NCBI GenBank assembly: GCA_036504075.1 | Contig: DASXVX010000096.1 | Coordinates: 1 to 64,000 of the forward strand | Direction: 5' to 3' | Origin: DASXVX01 sp036504075 | Lineage (GTDB): Bacteria; Bacillota; Sulfobacillia; Symbiobacteriales; Symbiobacteriaceae | Length of the DNA stretch: 64,000 nucleotides | Shown: one piece after another, positions 51,922 to 60,008 of the stretch | Layout: each line of letters starts with the position of its first letter | Numbering within the stretch: the stretch's first letter is position 1 | Program-made: the position numbers and the translations under genes | Notes under the pieces: model-generated | Database searches by the model: none | What the model saw: only the letters and a program-made list of their open reading frames with translations | What the model was told of the DNA's origin: nothing

Positions 51922-53340
51922 CTACTGTCCGACCGCCGCAGCCATATCTGCGGGGGCCGCCGTGCGAACGTCGTTTGCCATGACCCCGGTCAGGCCGGTG
52001 GCGGCAACCCGGCGGCGAATCTCATCAATGTCAGTCGTATACAGACCGAGTTCCTGCATCCGTTTGAAATAGCCGGCCCCGGAGAAGGTGTACTTCTTGA
52101 AAAGCCCGCCGCTGGTGATCATGTCGTTGACATGGGCGATGGCGTCGCCCACGGCGAGGGCGGTCGGCAGTTCCAGCAGCGGCAATCCGAGCGCCGACTT
52201 GACGGCGTTGTGCCCGGCCAGACTCCCGGTCAGACAGGCCTCGGTGTGGCCGACCAGCGGGCCGGCCTTCTCGCCGCCACAGAGCAGGTTGGCCATGCCG
52301 CCCACCCGCAGGGCGTTGTCCCGGGGCGACAGGGCGAGGTACCGCACCGAGTTGCCGATGCCGCCGGAGTACGGGTCGTCGTACCGGGCGTTTTCGAACC
52401 CGGGGACCGAGCGCAGCTGCTCGAGCGGGAAGTACGCGGTCATCAGCTTGGCGTGGCCGGTGTCCAGCAGAATGATGTTCTCGGCGAACTCCCTGGAGGC
52501 ATACTGCTGGCAGGCTTTCTTGGAGAGCTTGTCCAGCTCGACCATTTCGGCCGGCAGCGGCACCAGCGCCACGCCCGTCTCCTCCAGCTCCTTTACGATG
52601 TGCGGGGCGAGCGAGTCCTTGACCAGCTTGCAGGAGCCGCTGAAGGCCCCCAGCTTGTCTTCGGCCGAACCGCCGATCATCTCCGGCACCCCACACAACT
52701 CCGCAATACTCACCCGCCCGCCAAACGTTGGGCAGCGGATGATGCACATGACGCAGCCGTTGCCGTACCGGGCGCACTCGGACTGGGGTCCCACCGAGCC
52801 GGTGGTCTCGACGAAGACGTCGGCCTCCAGCCAGTGTGGGGCGCCGAAATCGGCGCCGTGCTTCTCGTAGTACTCAATCGCTTTGATCCGCTTCAGCGTC
52901 TTCGGCTTGGGGATGCGGTTGCCCAGTATCGTCCAGAAACCGGAGGCCTGCGGCCCCGGTGCCGGCAGCTCCTCCAGGGCCACGTTGGTGACCCGGGAGA
53001 CCATCTTGATCTTGATGCCGTAGCTCTGCAGCACCCGCTTCACCGCCGGCTCGATTTTCGTGACGTCGTAGAGCGAGGCGTTACGGTGGCCCGGGAACGA
53101 GACGTTGGTGTGCCGGGCGACGGCGTCGGAAGCCAGCAGCAGGTCGCCGATTCCGAGGGCGATCATCTCTTCCGTGGCCGTGAACCGTCCGTTGTTCCGC
53201 ATGATGCCGCCCACCAGGCCGGTACCCAACAGGAGGTCGGTCTTCTCGAACAGGATTACCTCATCGGCGCCGGCCTTTGCTGCCGCCACCGCTGCCCCAC
53301 AGCCGGCCCAGCCGCCCCCGATTACCGCTACACGTGTCAT
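51922..53340 (-). CDS. FAD-dependent oxidoreductase with internal four-Cys motif (copy B)
   Basis: This 472-residue paralogue of copy A (38733-40028) has the FAD motif VIGGGWAGCGAA (residues 7-18) and shares DLLLGTGLVGGIMRNNGRFTATEEMIA and FTATEEMIALGIGD-type stretches with it. The conserved cysteines are Cys189, Cys196, Cys199 and Cys203-Pro, the same C-x6-C-x2-C-x3-CP spacing as copy A. It has an extra insertion of about 35 residues before that motif (KTLKRIKAIEYYEKHGADFG). The start ATG 53340 follows AAAGGAGGG. It is paired with a polyferredoxin gene instead of a PLP enzyme gene. The substrate is unknown. Confidence 0.78.
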   Translation of the reverse strand: MTRVAVIGGGWAGCGAAVAAAKAGADEVILFEKTDLLLGTGLVGGIMRNNGRFTATEEMIALGIGDLLLASDAVARHTNVSFPGHRNASLYDVTKIEPAVKRVLQSYGIKIKMVSRVTNVALEELPAPGPQASGFWTILGNRIPKPKTLKRIKAIEYYEKHGADFGAPHWLEADVFVETTGSVGPQSECARYGNGCVMCIIRCPTFGGRVSIAELCGVPEMIGGSAEDKLGAFSGSCKLVKDSLAPHIVKELEETGVALVPLPAEMVELDKLSKKACQQYASREFAENIILLDTGHAKLMTAYFPLEQLRSVPGFENARYDDPYSGGIGNSVRYLALSPRDNALRVGGMANLLCGGEKAGPLVGHTEACLTGSLAGHNAVKSALGLPLLELPTALAVGDAIAHVNDMITSGGLFKKYTFSGAGYFKRMQELGLYTTDIDEIRRRVAATGLTGVMANDVRTAAPADMAAAVGQ

Positions 53341-53399
53341 ATGAAAGCCCTCCTTTGTTTCTGTATCGGCTCCTCATCAGTGATGAGCACCATCTTTGA

Positions 53400-53696
53400 C
53401 TAATAAGTTATAGATGTACCCTGCAGATTCCTGCTTCGCTTTACAAAATATCTATGTACGTGATGGACATAACTATCCAGAGCTTTGGGCGATGGTCCGG
53501 CGCGAGGGGCAGATGGTCCGGCGCGACAGACAAAAGGAAAGCGCCCCTGGTCGTTTTGCCAGCGGCGCTTCGCCTTGGTACGGTCGTATTGCTTTGTGTC
53601 GTCGTGAACTTTGGGCCGGTGGTGCTGCAGCCGCACGGCGGCGGCTACCCGGGCGAGCACAATCGCCTGCTCTTTCCGTGAGTGGGCCTTCTTCAT
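53400..53696 (-). CDS. Small basic protein with strong expression signals
   Basis: The 98-residue frame starts at ATG 53696, seven bases after a perfect AAGGAGGT. An extended -10 (TGCTACAAT) lies 18-30 bases further upstream. The first 55 residues (MKKAHSRKEQAIVLARVAAA, KVHDDTKQYDRTKAKRRW) are basic and resemble a class of small Firmicute proteins of unknown function. The C-terminal half, from about residue 58, is encoded by a 21-bp direct repeat region and looks less protein-like, so the original gene may have been shorter and then altered by a frameshift. Expression signals support a real gene; the function is unknown. Confidence 0.5.
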   Translation of the reverse strand: MKKAHSRKEQAIVLARVAAAVRLQHHRPKVHDDTKQYDRTKAKRRWQNDQGRFPFVCRAGPSAPRAGPSPKALDSYVHHVHRYFVKRSRNLQGTSITY

Positions 53697-53720
53697 GCTG
53701 ATAACCTCCTTGTGGTATCC

Positions 53721-53729
53721 ATTGTAGCA
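53721..53729 (-). promoter_or_regulatory. Extended -10 promoter element of the small basic protein gene
   Basis: TGCTACAAT read on minus gives an extended -10 about 25 bases before the ATG at 53696. No good -35 is visible, as expected for extended -10 promoters. Confidence 0.45.
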
Positions 53730-53768
53730 CAGGTGTAGCAGAGACGGGGAGTGCCGTCCCGACCGTGG

Positions 53769-55586
53769 TCAGTCGTCGATCCGGAAGATGGGTCCGCGCT
53801 CGGAGAACGGCAACTGCCGGCCTGCCGGCAACAGGTAGGCGTGGTCCCGCCGGACCACCAGGTGGTCACTGCAGCCATCGGTGATGATCAGGACCGGCGC
53901 CTCCCGGGGGAAGTCAGGTGCACGGTCCAGGAGGTCGATCGCCGGCTGCAGCACTGTGCCGCCGCCGCCTCGCACCGATACCCGCCCGGACAGGTCCTCC
54001 GGTCGCACGTACCCCTGGTCGTACGGAGCCGCGTCGCAATAGACGATGCGCACCAGGGGGACCTCACGGGAGCGAGCGTAGCTGGCAATGGCGCCAAGTG
54101 CCCGGCCGAGCATCCGCCGGTTCATGGAACCGGACGTGTCGAGCACCACGCCGAACGTCCGGCTTTCCCGCTCCCGCTCGGGCAACACCCGAGCCGGGCG
54201 GGGGATGTCCGGGGTGGCGGCGTGACGCCTGCTCAACCGGGCGTAGGTCCGGACCGGCTCAAGCAGCGGAAAGCGCTCGGCGAACCAGCGGGCCAGCGCC
54301 ACGTCCCAGGGGATCGGCCGGTGCTCCAGAGTCCGGATCTCTTGCACCAACCCCGACGGCAGCAGGCCCCGCCCGTTCTCCAGGTGGCATTGGTAGCCCT
54401 GGGACAGGCAGCGGCGGTAAAACTCATCCAGGTCCATACCCTCACCGGCGGACCACCAGTGCGGCGGTCGGTCGCCCAGGATGTCGCCCAGGCCAGTGCC
54501 ACGCAGCGTGGCCAGTTTGCGGAACCGGCGGGCGTCGGTCGCGATGCGATCGTACACGCCTTCTGCCGACTCCGCTGCCAGGGCGGGGTCGTACAGCACA
54601 CCCGCCGGCATGCGACCGATCTTCATTTCGACCAGCCAGGCGTTAATAATGAAGTCGCAGGCGACGTTCCACAGGTAGGGGTCCCGCCACTGCAGCCGCG
54701 TTTCATGCCGCAGGGCCGGGTGGAGAAACTCATGGGCCATGACGAAACGCCACTCTTCTTCCGTCAGGCCGGCGGTGGGGTTGGCGTAAATCTCCCGGAC
54801 GGTCGCATCCACTGCGGCGATCGAGACTTGCTCCCGCTGGCAGACGGACCGGTCTTCGATCAGGGTGAAAGCCGCCGCCACGGCCCCGATGAGCGGGAAA
54901 TCGGCAATCACCCACTGGTAGGCGGAGCGGATGGGGGAGACCGAGTCGGTGGCGTCCACCATGGAGGAGCGCCGCCCGCCGGCCACATCCACAGCCGCGG
55001 CCGCCGCAGCCCGCAGGCCGTCGGCAAACAGCGCCGGCCAGCGTTTGCGGTGAGTCACCGCCCGGGGTTCGCCTTCGCCGATCATGTCGGAGAGCCGGGG
55101 TCCCGCCATGCTGATTCCGTTGAGACTTTCCGGGATGGACCGCAGGGAGAACTCCTGAAAAAGCTCTCCCTCCTGACGCCGGGCGTACTGGTCCGGCAGG
55201 GCGAACCCGGCGGGCGGGCGCCCGAGCTTTACCTGCTCCAGGAACGAGGCCACGGCGCAGTCGCAGGCGGCGGACCAGGCCGGGCCGCCCCGACCCGTGC
55301 GAAAGTGGCCGAAGCCCAGGTGCAGCAGGCAGTGGGCCAAAACGTAAATCCATTCGTCGGGCGTTCCGAGCCGAATGGGGTGGACCGTAATCCAACCGTC
55401 CGGCCTGACCACGGCCCACCCCGGGGCCGGGCAGACGTCTCCCGGCCCGCCCGGGTGCGGACGGGTGATGTGGGCCCAGTGCTCGAGCGGGGCCAGCAGG
55501 GGGTAATTTTGGACGTAATCCAAAGCGGCCTGAAAGTTGGCGGTGGCGGGATCGTCCGCCCGGTGTGTGCGCGACTTGCGGGCCAT
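53769..55586 (-). CDS. Metallopeptidase-like plus von Willebrand A domain protein (DUF2201 type)
   Basis: The 605-residue protein has an N-terminal region with a zinc-metallopeptidase-like motif (FVMAHEFLHPALRHE, HExxH) at about residue 285, and an earlier degenerate copy of the same region (WIYVLAHCLLHLGFGH). A C-terminal VWA domain of about 140 residues carries the MIDAS motif VLDTSGSMN (DxSxS). This is the DUF2201_N/DUF2201 architecture that commonly accompanies MoxR ATPases. The start is ATG 55586, just after the stop of the ATPase gene. It is the last gene of the rtcB operon. The peptidase activity is unproven and the VWA domain probably binds the ATPase. Confidence 0.85.
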   Translation of the reverse strand: MARKSRTHRADDPATANFQAALDYVQNYPLLAPLEHWAHITRPHPGGPGDVCPAPGWAVVRPDGWITVHPIRLGTPDEWIYVLAHCLLHLGFGHFRTGRGGPAWSAACDCAVASFLEQVKLGRPPAGFALPDQYARRQEGELFQEFSLRSIPESLNGISMAGPRLSDMIGEGEPRAVTHRKRWPALFADGLRAAAAAAVDVAGGRRSSMVDATDSVSPIRSAYQWVIADFPLIGAVAAAFTLIEDRSVCQREQVSIAAVDATVREIYANPTAGLTEEEWRFVMAHEFLHPALRHETRLQWRDPYLWNVACDFIINAWLVEMKIGRMPAGVLYDPALAAESAEGVYDRIATDARRFRKLATLRGTGLGDILGDRPPHWWSAGEGMDLDEFYRRCLSQGYQCHLENGRGLLPSGLVQEIRTLEHRPIPWDVALARWFAERFPLLEPVRTYARLSRRHAATPDIPRPARVLPERERESRTFGVVLDTSGSMNRRMLGRALGAIASYARSREVPLVRIVYCDAAPYDQGYVRPEDLSGRVSVRGGGGTVLQPAIDLLDRAPDFPREAPVLIITDGCSDHLVVRRDHAYLLPAGRQLPFSERGPIFRIDD

Positions 55587-55590
55587 GAAA

Positions 55591-56655
55591 TCACCCTTTC
55601 CGGGCAGCCAGCCGGGGCAGGTCCTTGACCACGTCCACCAGGAACCAGTCGGGCATGTGATCCCGATCGGTGCCGCTGACCACCAGTTGTGCATACTCCA
55701 GCTTGACCTCCGCCAGTTCTTTCAGGCGGGCCTTGGCCTGAAAGGCCAGGTCGCGCCCGGTCTCCGTCAGTTGCTCCCGTTCGGCCGGCAGTTCTTTGAC
55801 CAGCCGGCCCCGCAGGGCCTGGACCAGGTAGTAGAGTTCATCTTGTTCCTCGGGCCGGCGTGGCCACTTCGCTTCGCCGGACAGGATGTGCCTCAGCTGG
55901 TACTTGCCCTTCAGCTGCTTCACGTAACCGACGAAGAGCCGGGCGTGTTCGGCGGTGACGCAGCCGAAGGCCAGCGCCTCAATCCAACGGGGGGAGAGGT
56001 CCGCCTCCCGATACTCGCCCAGCGCATCGCTGAGCATGTGCCAGGAACGGGGCGTGGAGAAAGGTTCCTCCGTTTTCGGCGGGTCAACCTGCAGGGCGTC
56101 CGGCCGTTGCTCGATAAAACCGCACACCCAGGGGTGCAGGGCGTTGGCATAGGCCCACTGCAGCCACTCCCGGACCGAGACTTTCAACTGGATATGCACA
56201 TGGCGGTTGATCAACGCCGACGGCAGCGGCCGGACCAGGGCCGTATCCTGGGCCCGGTTGCCCGCCCCGATGACGATACTGCCCGGGGGCAGGTGGTACT
56301 CACCGAGGCGCTGCTCCTGGATCAAGCTGTAGAACGCCTTTTTGACTTCATCGCCGGCCAGGTTGAGTTCGTCCAGGAAGAGGCAGAACGGCTCCTCCCG
56401 CACGATCAGCGACGGCGGGCAGAAGCGGCTCACGTTGCCGTCGATCCGGGGCACGCCGATGAGGTCCTCGGGCGCCAACTGGCTGCCGAGGAGCGTCACG
56501 CACTCCAGGCCGACGGACCGGGAGAACGCGGCGATGATGCTGGATTTGCCGATGCCGGGCGGCCCCCAGACGAAGACCGGCCGGACGGGCGCAACGTGCA
56601 GCAGAAGATCGGTCAATTCACTCTGGGTCAGGGAAACGACGGTATGCAGTGTCAA
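55591..56655 (-). CDS. MoxR-type AAA+ ATPase
   Basis: The 354-residue AAA+ protein has Walker A GPPGIGKSS (residues 31-39), Walker B LFLDELNLAG (about 93), sensor-1 region VIGAGNRAQDTALVRPLP with the Asn, and a lid with RSWHML. MoxR proteins act with VWA-domain partners as chaperones that insert cofactors or remodel complexes. It sits between rtcB (11 bases) and the VWA gene (four bases), and all three run in one direction. The target may be RtcB itself or the RNA-processing complex; that is inference from gene order. Confidence 0.9.
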   Translation of the reverse strand: MTLHTVVSLTQSELTDLLLHVAPVRPVFVWGPPGIGKSSIIAAFSRSVGLECVTLLGSQLAPEDLIGVPRIDGNVSRFCPPSLIVREEPFCLFLDELNLAGDEVKKAFYSLIQEQRLGEYHLPPGSIVIGAGNRAQDTALVRPLPSALINRHVHIQLKVSVREWLQWAYANALHPWVCGFIEQRPDALQVDPPKTEEPFSTPRSWHMLSDALGEYREADLSPRWIEALAFGCVTAEHARLFVGYVKQLKGKYQLRHILSGEAKWPRRPEEQDELYYLVQALRGRLVKELPAEREQLTETGRDLAFQAKARLKELAEVKLEYAQLVVSGTDRDHMPDWFLVDVVKDLPRLAARKG

Positions 56656-56666
56656 ACCTCCTCTAG

Positions 56667-57932
56667 CTAGTCGCGGTAAGGGTCTTCCGCTTCCGGTGGG
56701 GCCATGGCCACGCCTACGGGACGCAGCACGGCAAGGACATCGAAGGTGGGGGAATGGAAGGGCAGCACCTTGCCCAGGCGCCGGTAAACGGCCGGCGCTT
56801 CATCCGGGCCGCCGCCCCGCAGTTCGATACCCTGGGACTCCAGGTCCTTGAGCACCGACTTCATGTGGACGGCGCCGCCGGCCCGCACCAGCTTTGGACC
56901 CCGGTGCTTCCACCTCCCGGCGGCCCGGGTCCGGCTCATCACCCGCCCGGCCCCGTGCATGGTGCTGTAGAGCGCAAGCGCGCTCTCGGGACCCTCCACG
57001 CCCCGCACCACGACCGAGATATCGCCCATGGAGCCGCCGATGAAGCCCAGCTGGCCCGGCCAGAGGGGGGTGGCCCCCTTGCGGATGACCCACAGCTTAC
57101 GTCCGCCATGCTCCTCCAGCCAGGCAAAGTTGTGGTGGTTGTGCACGGTAAAGGTGGCCCGGGCGCCCAGTGCGTCCAGCACCTGATCGACCACCTGGTC
57201 CCGCCCGGCATAGGCATACCGGCCGGCCAGGTGCATGGCCGCCAGGTAGGCCTGGCCCAGGTCCGAGTCCACCGGAATCAGGGTCGGGCCGTTCTCCATG
57301 CTTCCGGCCGGGACCTGGTCTTCAGCCGGGCGCCCGGTCGCCAGGCCGAGAAAGTTGGTGGCAATCTGGTGCCCGAGTCCCCGGCTGCCAAAGTGGACGG
57401 CCACCCACACGGGCGCCCGCTCTGGCAGCGCGCCGGCCCGGCGCAGGAGCGAGCGCTGATCGCCGCCGGTTATCTCGACGAGCAGGTCCACGAAATGGTT
57501 CCCGCCGCCCACGGTTCCGAACTGCTTGCGGGCCAGGGTATGCAGTTGGGCGCCCTGGGGGATGTCGCGCCAGATCGGGTCGTCAAACAGTTCGTGATCC
57601 ACGGGTCGGACCCGCTTGCGGGCCGTGCCGAAAGGAATGGTGGCCCAGATGCGGTCCATGAGGCGAGGCAGGTGCCGGCGAATGTCGCCCCAGCAGAGAT
57701 CGGTGCGCACGGCCTTGTTGCCGCAGGCGATGTCGTACCCCACGCCGGACGGCGAGACGTACCGGTCATAGCCCACCACGCCGCCGATGGGCTGGCTGTA
57801 GCCCATGTGGCCATCCGCCATCAGTGCGGCCGCCGGCGCATCGCCGGCCCGGACGCAGCGGAGCAGTTGCTGGATGGTTCCAGTTTCATGTTCGCCCCAA
57901 ACAGGGAAACTTTCACGGATTCGGAAAGGCAA
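56667..57932 (-). CDS. rtcB: RtcB RNA-splicing ligase
   Basis: The 421-residue enzyme has the RtcB active-site residues: SGVGYDIACGN (Asp and Cys metal ligands), GGGNHFVDL (Asn-His), VAVHFGSRGLGHQ and YSTMHGAGRVMSR, which contains the His that is guanylylated. RtcB joins RNA 2',3'-cyclic phosphate ends to 5'-OH ends with GTP and Mn. I place the start at TTG 57932, ten bases after AGGAGG, because the upstream extension is low quality; an ATT three bases earlier is also possible. It is the first protein gene after a leader with a 34-codon frame and two terminator-like hairpins. No archease gene is seen beside it. Confidence 0.93.
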   Translation of the reverse strand: MPFRIRESFPVWGEHETGTIQQLLRCVRAGDAPAAALMADGHMGYSQPIGGVVGYDRYVSPSGVGYDIACGNKAVRTDLCWGDIRRHLPRLMDRIWATIPFGTARKRVRPVDHELFDDPIWRDIPQGAQLHTLARKQFGTVGGGNHFVDLLVEITGGDQRSLLRRAGALPERAPVWVAVHFGSRGLGHQIATNFLGLATGRPAEDQVPAGSMENGPTLIPVDSDLGQAYLAAMHLAGRYAYAGRDQVVDQVLDALGARATFTVHNHHNFAWLEEHGGRKLWVIRKGATPLWPGQLGFIGGSMGDISVVVRGVEGPESALALYSTMHGAGRVMSRTRAAGRWKHRGPKLVRAGGAVHMKSVLKDLESQGIELRGGGPDEAPAVYRRLGKVLPFHSPTFDVLAVLRPVGVAMAPPEAEDPYRD

Positions 57933-57968
57933 AATCTCGTAACCTCCTGCTAAATTGCGCGAAAAAGT

Positions 57969-57994
57969 GGAGCACCCGAATACACGGGTGCTCC
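57969..57994 (-). terminator. Terminator-like hairpin C directly before rtcB
   Basis: Read on minus, GGAGCACCCG and CGGGTGCTCC form a 10-bp perfect stem with a six-base loop, followed by AC and five T. It lies 25 bases upstream of the rtcB ribosome site, so readthrough is needed to express rtcB. Confidence 0.75.
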
Positions 57995-58020
57995 CCTTCG
58001 TAGTCGAAGAGACGCGAAAA

Positions 58021-58047
58021 CCCCGTGGGCGCCGGGCGCCCACGGGG
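58021..58047 (-). terminator. Terminator-like hairpin B in the rtcB leader
   Basis: CCCCGTGGGCGCC and GGCGCCCACGGGG form a 13-bp stem with a one-base centre and are followed on the minus strand by TTTT. It begins 19 bases after the stop codon of the 34-codon frame. Confidence 0.8.
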
Positions 58048-58065
58048 TGAAAAGACAATGTCAAC

Positions 58066-58170
58066 TCACCCGAGACGGCGCCCGGACAGTATGCGCTTGT
58101 GCAAAACAGACGCGGAGGCGTAACCCAGCCACGCCTGCGAGTTGGTGCAGTAGTTTGCAGTACAGAGCAT
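58066..58170 (-). CDS. 34-codon leader ORF upstream of rtcB
   Basis: ATG 58170 lies seven bases after a perfect AAAGGAGG, downstream of an excellent promoter. The peptide starts MLCTANYCTNSQAWLGYA, has two cysteines, and ends in a basic tail (LHKRILSGRRLG). The frame stops at 58066, and two terminator-like hairpins follow before rtcB. It could be a regulatory leader peptide or an independent small protein with its own terminator. I know no relative. Confidence 0.6.
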   Translation of the reverse strand: MLCTANYCTNSQAWLGYASASVLHKRILSGRRLG

Positions 58171-58200
58171 GGTGTCGCCTCCTTTCCGGGGTGTAGTTGT

Positions 58201-58220
58201 TCCGCCTGCTCTAAGGCGGA
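58201..58220 (-). other. 5' hairpin A of the rtcB leader transcript
   Basis: TCCGCC (58201-58206) and GGCGGA (58215-58220) form a six-bp stem with an eight-base loop directly after the predicted transcription start. It may protect the 5' end or take part in leader regulation. Confidence 0.5.
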
Positions 58221-58232
58221 GCACCGTTGTTC

Positions 58233-58261
58233 ACTATAGCAGGGGACCCAATTGCCGTCAA
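58233..58261 (-). promoter_or_regulatory. Strong promoter of the rtcB leader
   Basis: Read on minus, TTGACG (58261-58256), a 17-base spacer and TATAGT (58238-58233) give an almost ideal sigma-A promoter, with start near 58226. Confidence 0.85.
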
Positions 58262-58318
58262 CCGGCTTTTCGGAAGTGCCGAAGATCTAACCCCAGATAC
58301 GCGCCGAGACAAATCTGA

Positions 58319-58347
58319 TTGCTCTTTAAATGGGCCTGGCCTATGAT
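58319..58347 (+). promoter_or_regulatory. Candidate promoter of the acetyltransferase gene
   Basis: TTGCTC (58319-58324), a 17-base spacer and TATGAT (58342-58347) lie about 105 bases before the ATG at 58452, divergent from the rtcB leader promoter. Confidence 0.5.
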
Positions 58348-58451
58348 TGAATTTGGTGTTTGGCCCGGCCTGCGGGCCGTCATGGCGAGACCGCCGGAGG
58401 GGAAGATGTCATGCGCCAGAAGAGACATCCGTTGGGTATGCGAGGAGCATC

Positions 58452-58925
58452 ATGCTAACAACCAGACCGGCTTGCCTTGACGACGCACCGTTTCTGCTGG
58501 AGGTGTACCCTTCCACCCGCCAGGACGAAGTTGCAGCCTGGGGCTGGAGTCCCGAACAGCAGAACGCCTTCTTACAGATGCAGTTCATGGCTCAGAATCG
58601 GTCTTACGAGATGCGCTTTCCGGACCTGGCCCAGCGGGTGATCGTGCAGGACGGCCGGCTTGCCGGACGGCTAATTGCGGCGCAGACCGGGGACGAAGTC
58701 CGTCTGGTGGACATTGCGCTCCTGCCGGAGTTCCGGGGTACCGGGATCGGAGCCACTTTGATCCGGGAGCTTCAGGCGCAGGCGGAGCGGGTGGGAAAAC
58801 CACTCGGCCTCCAGGTTGCGAAAGCGAACCCGGCCCGTCGCCTTTATGAACGTCTCGGGTTTGTGGTGATCGGTGAAACCGACCTGCATTACGCCATGGA
58901 GTGGCGCCCCGCTGGTAGCCGCTGA
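58452..58925 (+). CDS. GNAT-family N-acetyltransferase
   Basis: The 157-residue protein starts at ATG 58452 after GAGGAG. It has the GNAT core: VDIALLPEFRGTGIGATLI holds the acetyl-CoA pyrophosphate-binding R-x2-G-x-G/A pattern, and LQVAKANPARRLYERLGFVVIGE is the typical motif B. The substrate cannot be predicted. It is a single gene between the rtcB leader and kdgK. Confidence 0.88.
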   Translation: MLTTRPACLDDAPFLLEVYPSTRQDEVAAWGWSPEQQNAFLQMQFMAQNRSYEMRFPDLAQRVIVQDGRLAGRLIAAQTGDEVRLVDIALLPEFRGTGIGATLIRELQAQAERVGKPLGLQVAKANPARRLYERLGFVVIGETDLHYAMEWRPAGSR

Positions 58926-59044
58926 TCTGGCGAAGCAAGAACTTTGCGGGTCCCTGACTGCGACGCTGCCCGGACATCACTCTGGCGGTCAACGGGGCGT
59001 TTTCACGCCCCAGCGGCAGGATTTTTTAAAGTAGGATGGTGGCC

Positions 59045-59995
59045 ATGGCAGAGGTGCTCACGTTCGGGGAGACCATGATGGTACTGAATCCGGAGACCAC
59101 CGGACCGCTGCGCCACGTGCCGGCGTTCCGCAAGTCGATCGGCGGGGCCGAATCGAACGTGGCCGTCGGCCTTTGCCGGCTCGGCCACACCGCGGCCTGG
59201 GTCAGCAAGGCGAGTGCGGACCCTGTTGGCGACTACGTGCTCACCACAATTCGCGGCGAGGGCGTGGACGTGACCCACGTCGTACAGACCGACGGATTCA
59301 CCGGGCTGATTCTCAAGGAGCGGCCCGGTTTGGGCGACCCCAACGTCTTCTTCTACCGCAAAGGGGCGGCCGCCTCGACCATGCAGCCCGCAGAGTTTCC
59401 CCTCGTGGCCCTGGACGGGGTGCGGATTCTGCACGCCACCGGGATTTTCCCGGCGTTGTCCCCGAACTGTCTGGCAACCAGCCGGCTGGTGTTCCGGGAG
59501 GCGAAGGCTCGGGGTCTGGCCATTTCATTCGATCCGAACATGCGGCGCAAGCTCTGGACGGAGGCGGAGGCCCGCCCGGTCATGCGGGAGCTGGCCGCCC
59601 GGGCCGACATTCTGCTTCCCGGGCTGGACGAAGGCGAGTTGCTGGCCGGCCCGGGTACGCCGGAAGCAATCGTGGAGCGGCTGCTGGAACTGGGGCCGCA
59701 AATTGTCGCCCTGAAGCTGGGACCCGATGGCGCCCTGGTCGGCGTACGGGGCGGCGGCAGGCCCACGCACGTTCCCGGCACGCCGCTCACGCCTGTCGAT
59801 ACCGTGGGCGCCGGCGACGCCTTTGCCGCTGCCTTCCTGGCGTTCACCCTGGAAGGGGCGCCGGCCGTGGCGGCGGCCGCCATGGGCTGTGCAGCGGGCG
59901 CCCTGGCAACGCAGGTCCTGGGCGATATCGAAGGCCTGCCGCTCCGGGCCGACCTGGAGCGGTTGGCCGGGGGCAGGGCGCCCGTCACACGATAG
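59045..59995 (+). CDS. kdgK: 2-keto-3-deoxygluconate kinase (PfkB family)
   Basis: The 316-residue sugar kinase has the PfkB N-terminal GGAESNVAVGLCRLG motif and the C-terminal DTVGAGDAFAAAFLA motif with the catalytic Asp. The pattern GETMMVLNPE...RKSIGGAESN and FYRKGAAAS are typical of KDG kinase, which makes KDPG. I prefer ATG 59045; ATG 59036 is also in frame but sits on the ribosome site. The next gene was a KDPG aldolase gene and is now broken, so the pathway step after this kinase is not encoded here in working form. Confidence 0.85.
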   Translation: MAEVLTFGETMMVLNPETTGPLRHVPAFRKSIGGAESNVAVGLCRLGHTAAWVSKASADPVGDYVLTTIRGEGVDVTHVVQTDGFTGLILKERPGLGDPNVFFYRKGAAASTMQPAEFPLVALDGVRILHATGIFPALSPNCLATSRLVFREAKARGLAISFDPNMRRKLWTEAEARPVMRELAARADILLPGLDEGELLAGPGTPEAIVERLLELGPQIVALKLGPDGALVGVRGGGRPTHVPGTPLTPVDTVGAGDAFAAAFLAFTLEGAPAVAAAAMGCAAGALATQVLGDIEGLPLRADLERLAGGRAPVTR

Positions 59996-60008
59996 GAGCA
60001 TTCACCTC

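Noticed and set aside
57933..58064. N-terminal extension of RtcB to 58064
   Set aside because: The added 44 residues are encoded by the leader hairpins and look non-protein-like; AGGAGG ten bases before TTG 57932 marks the real start.
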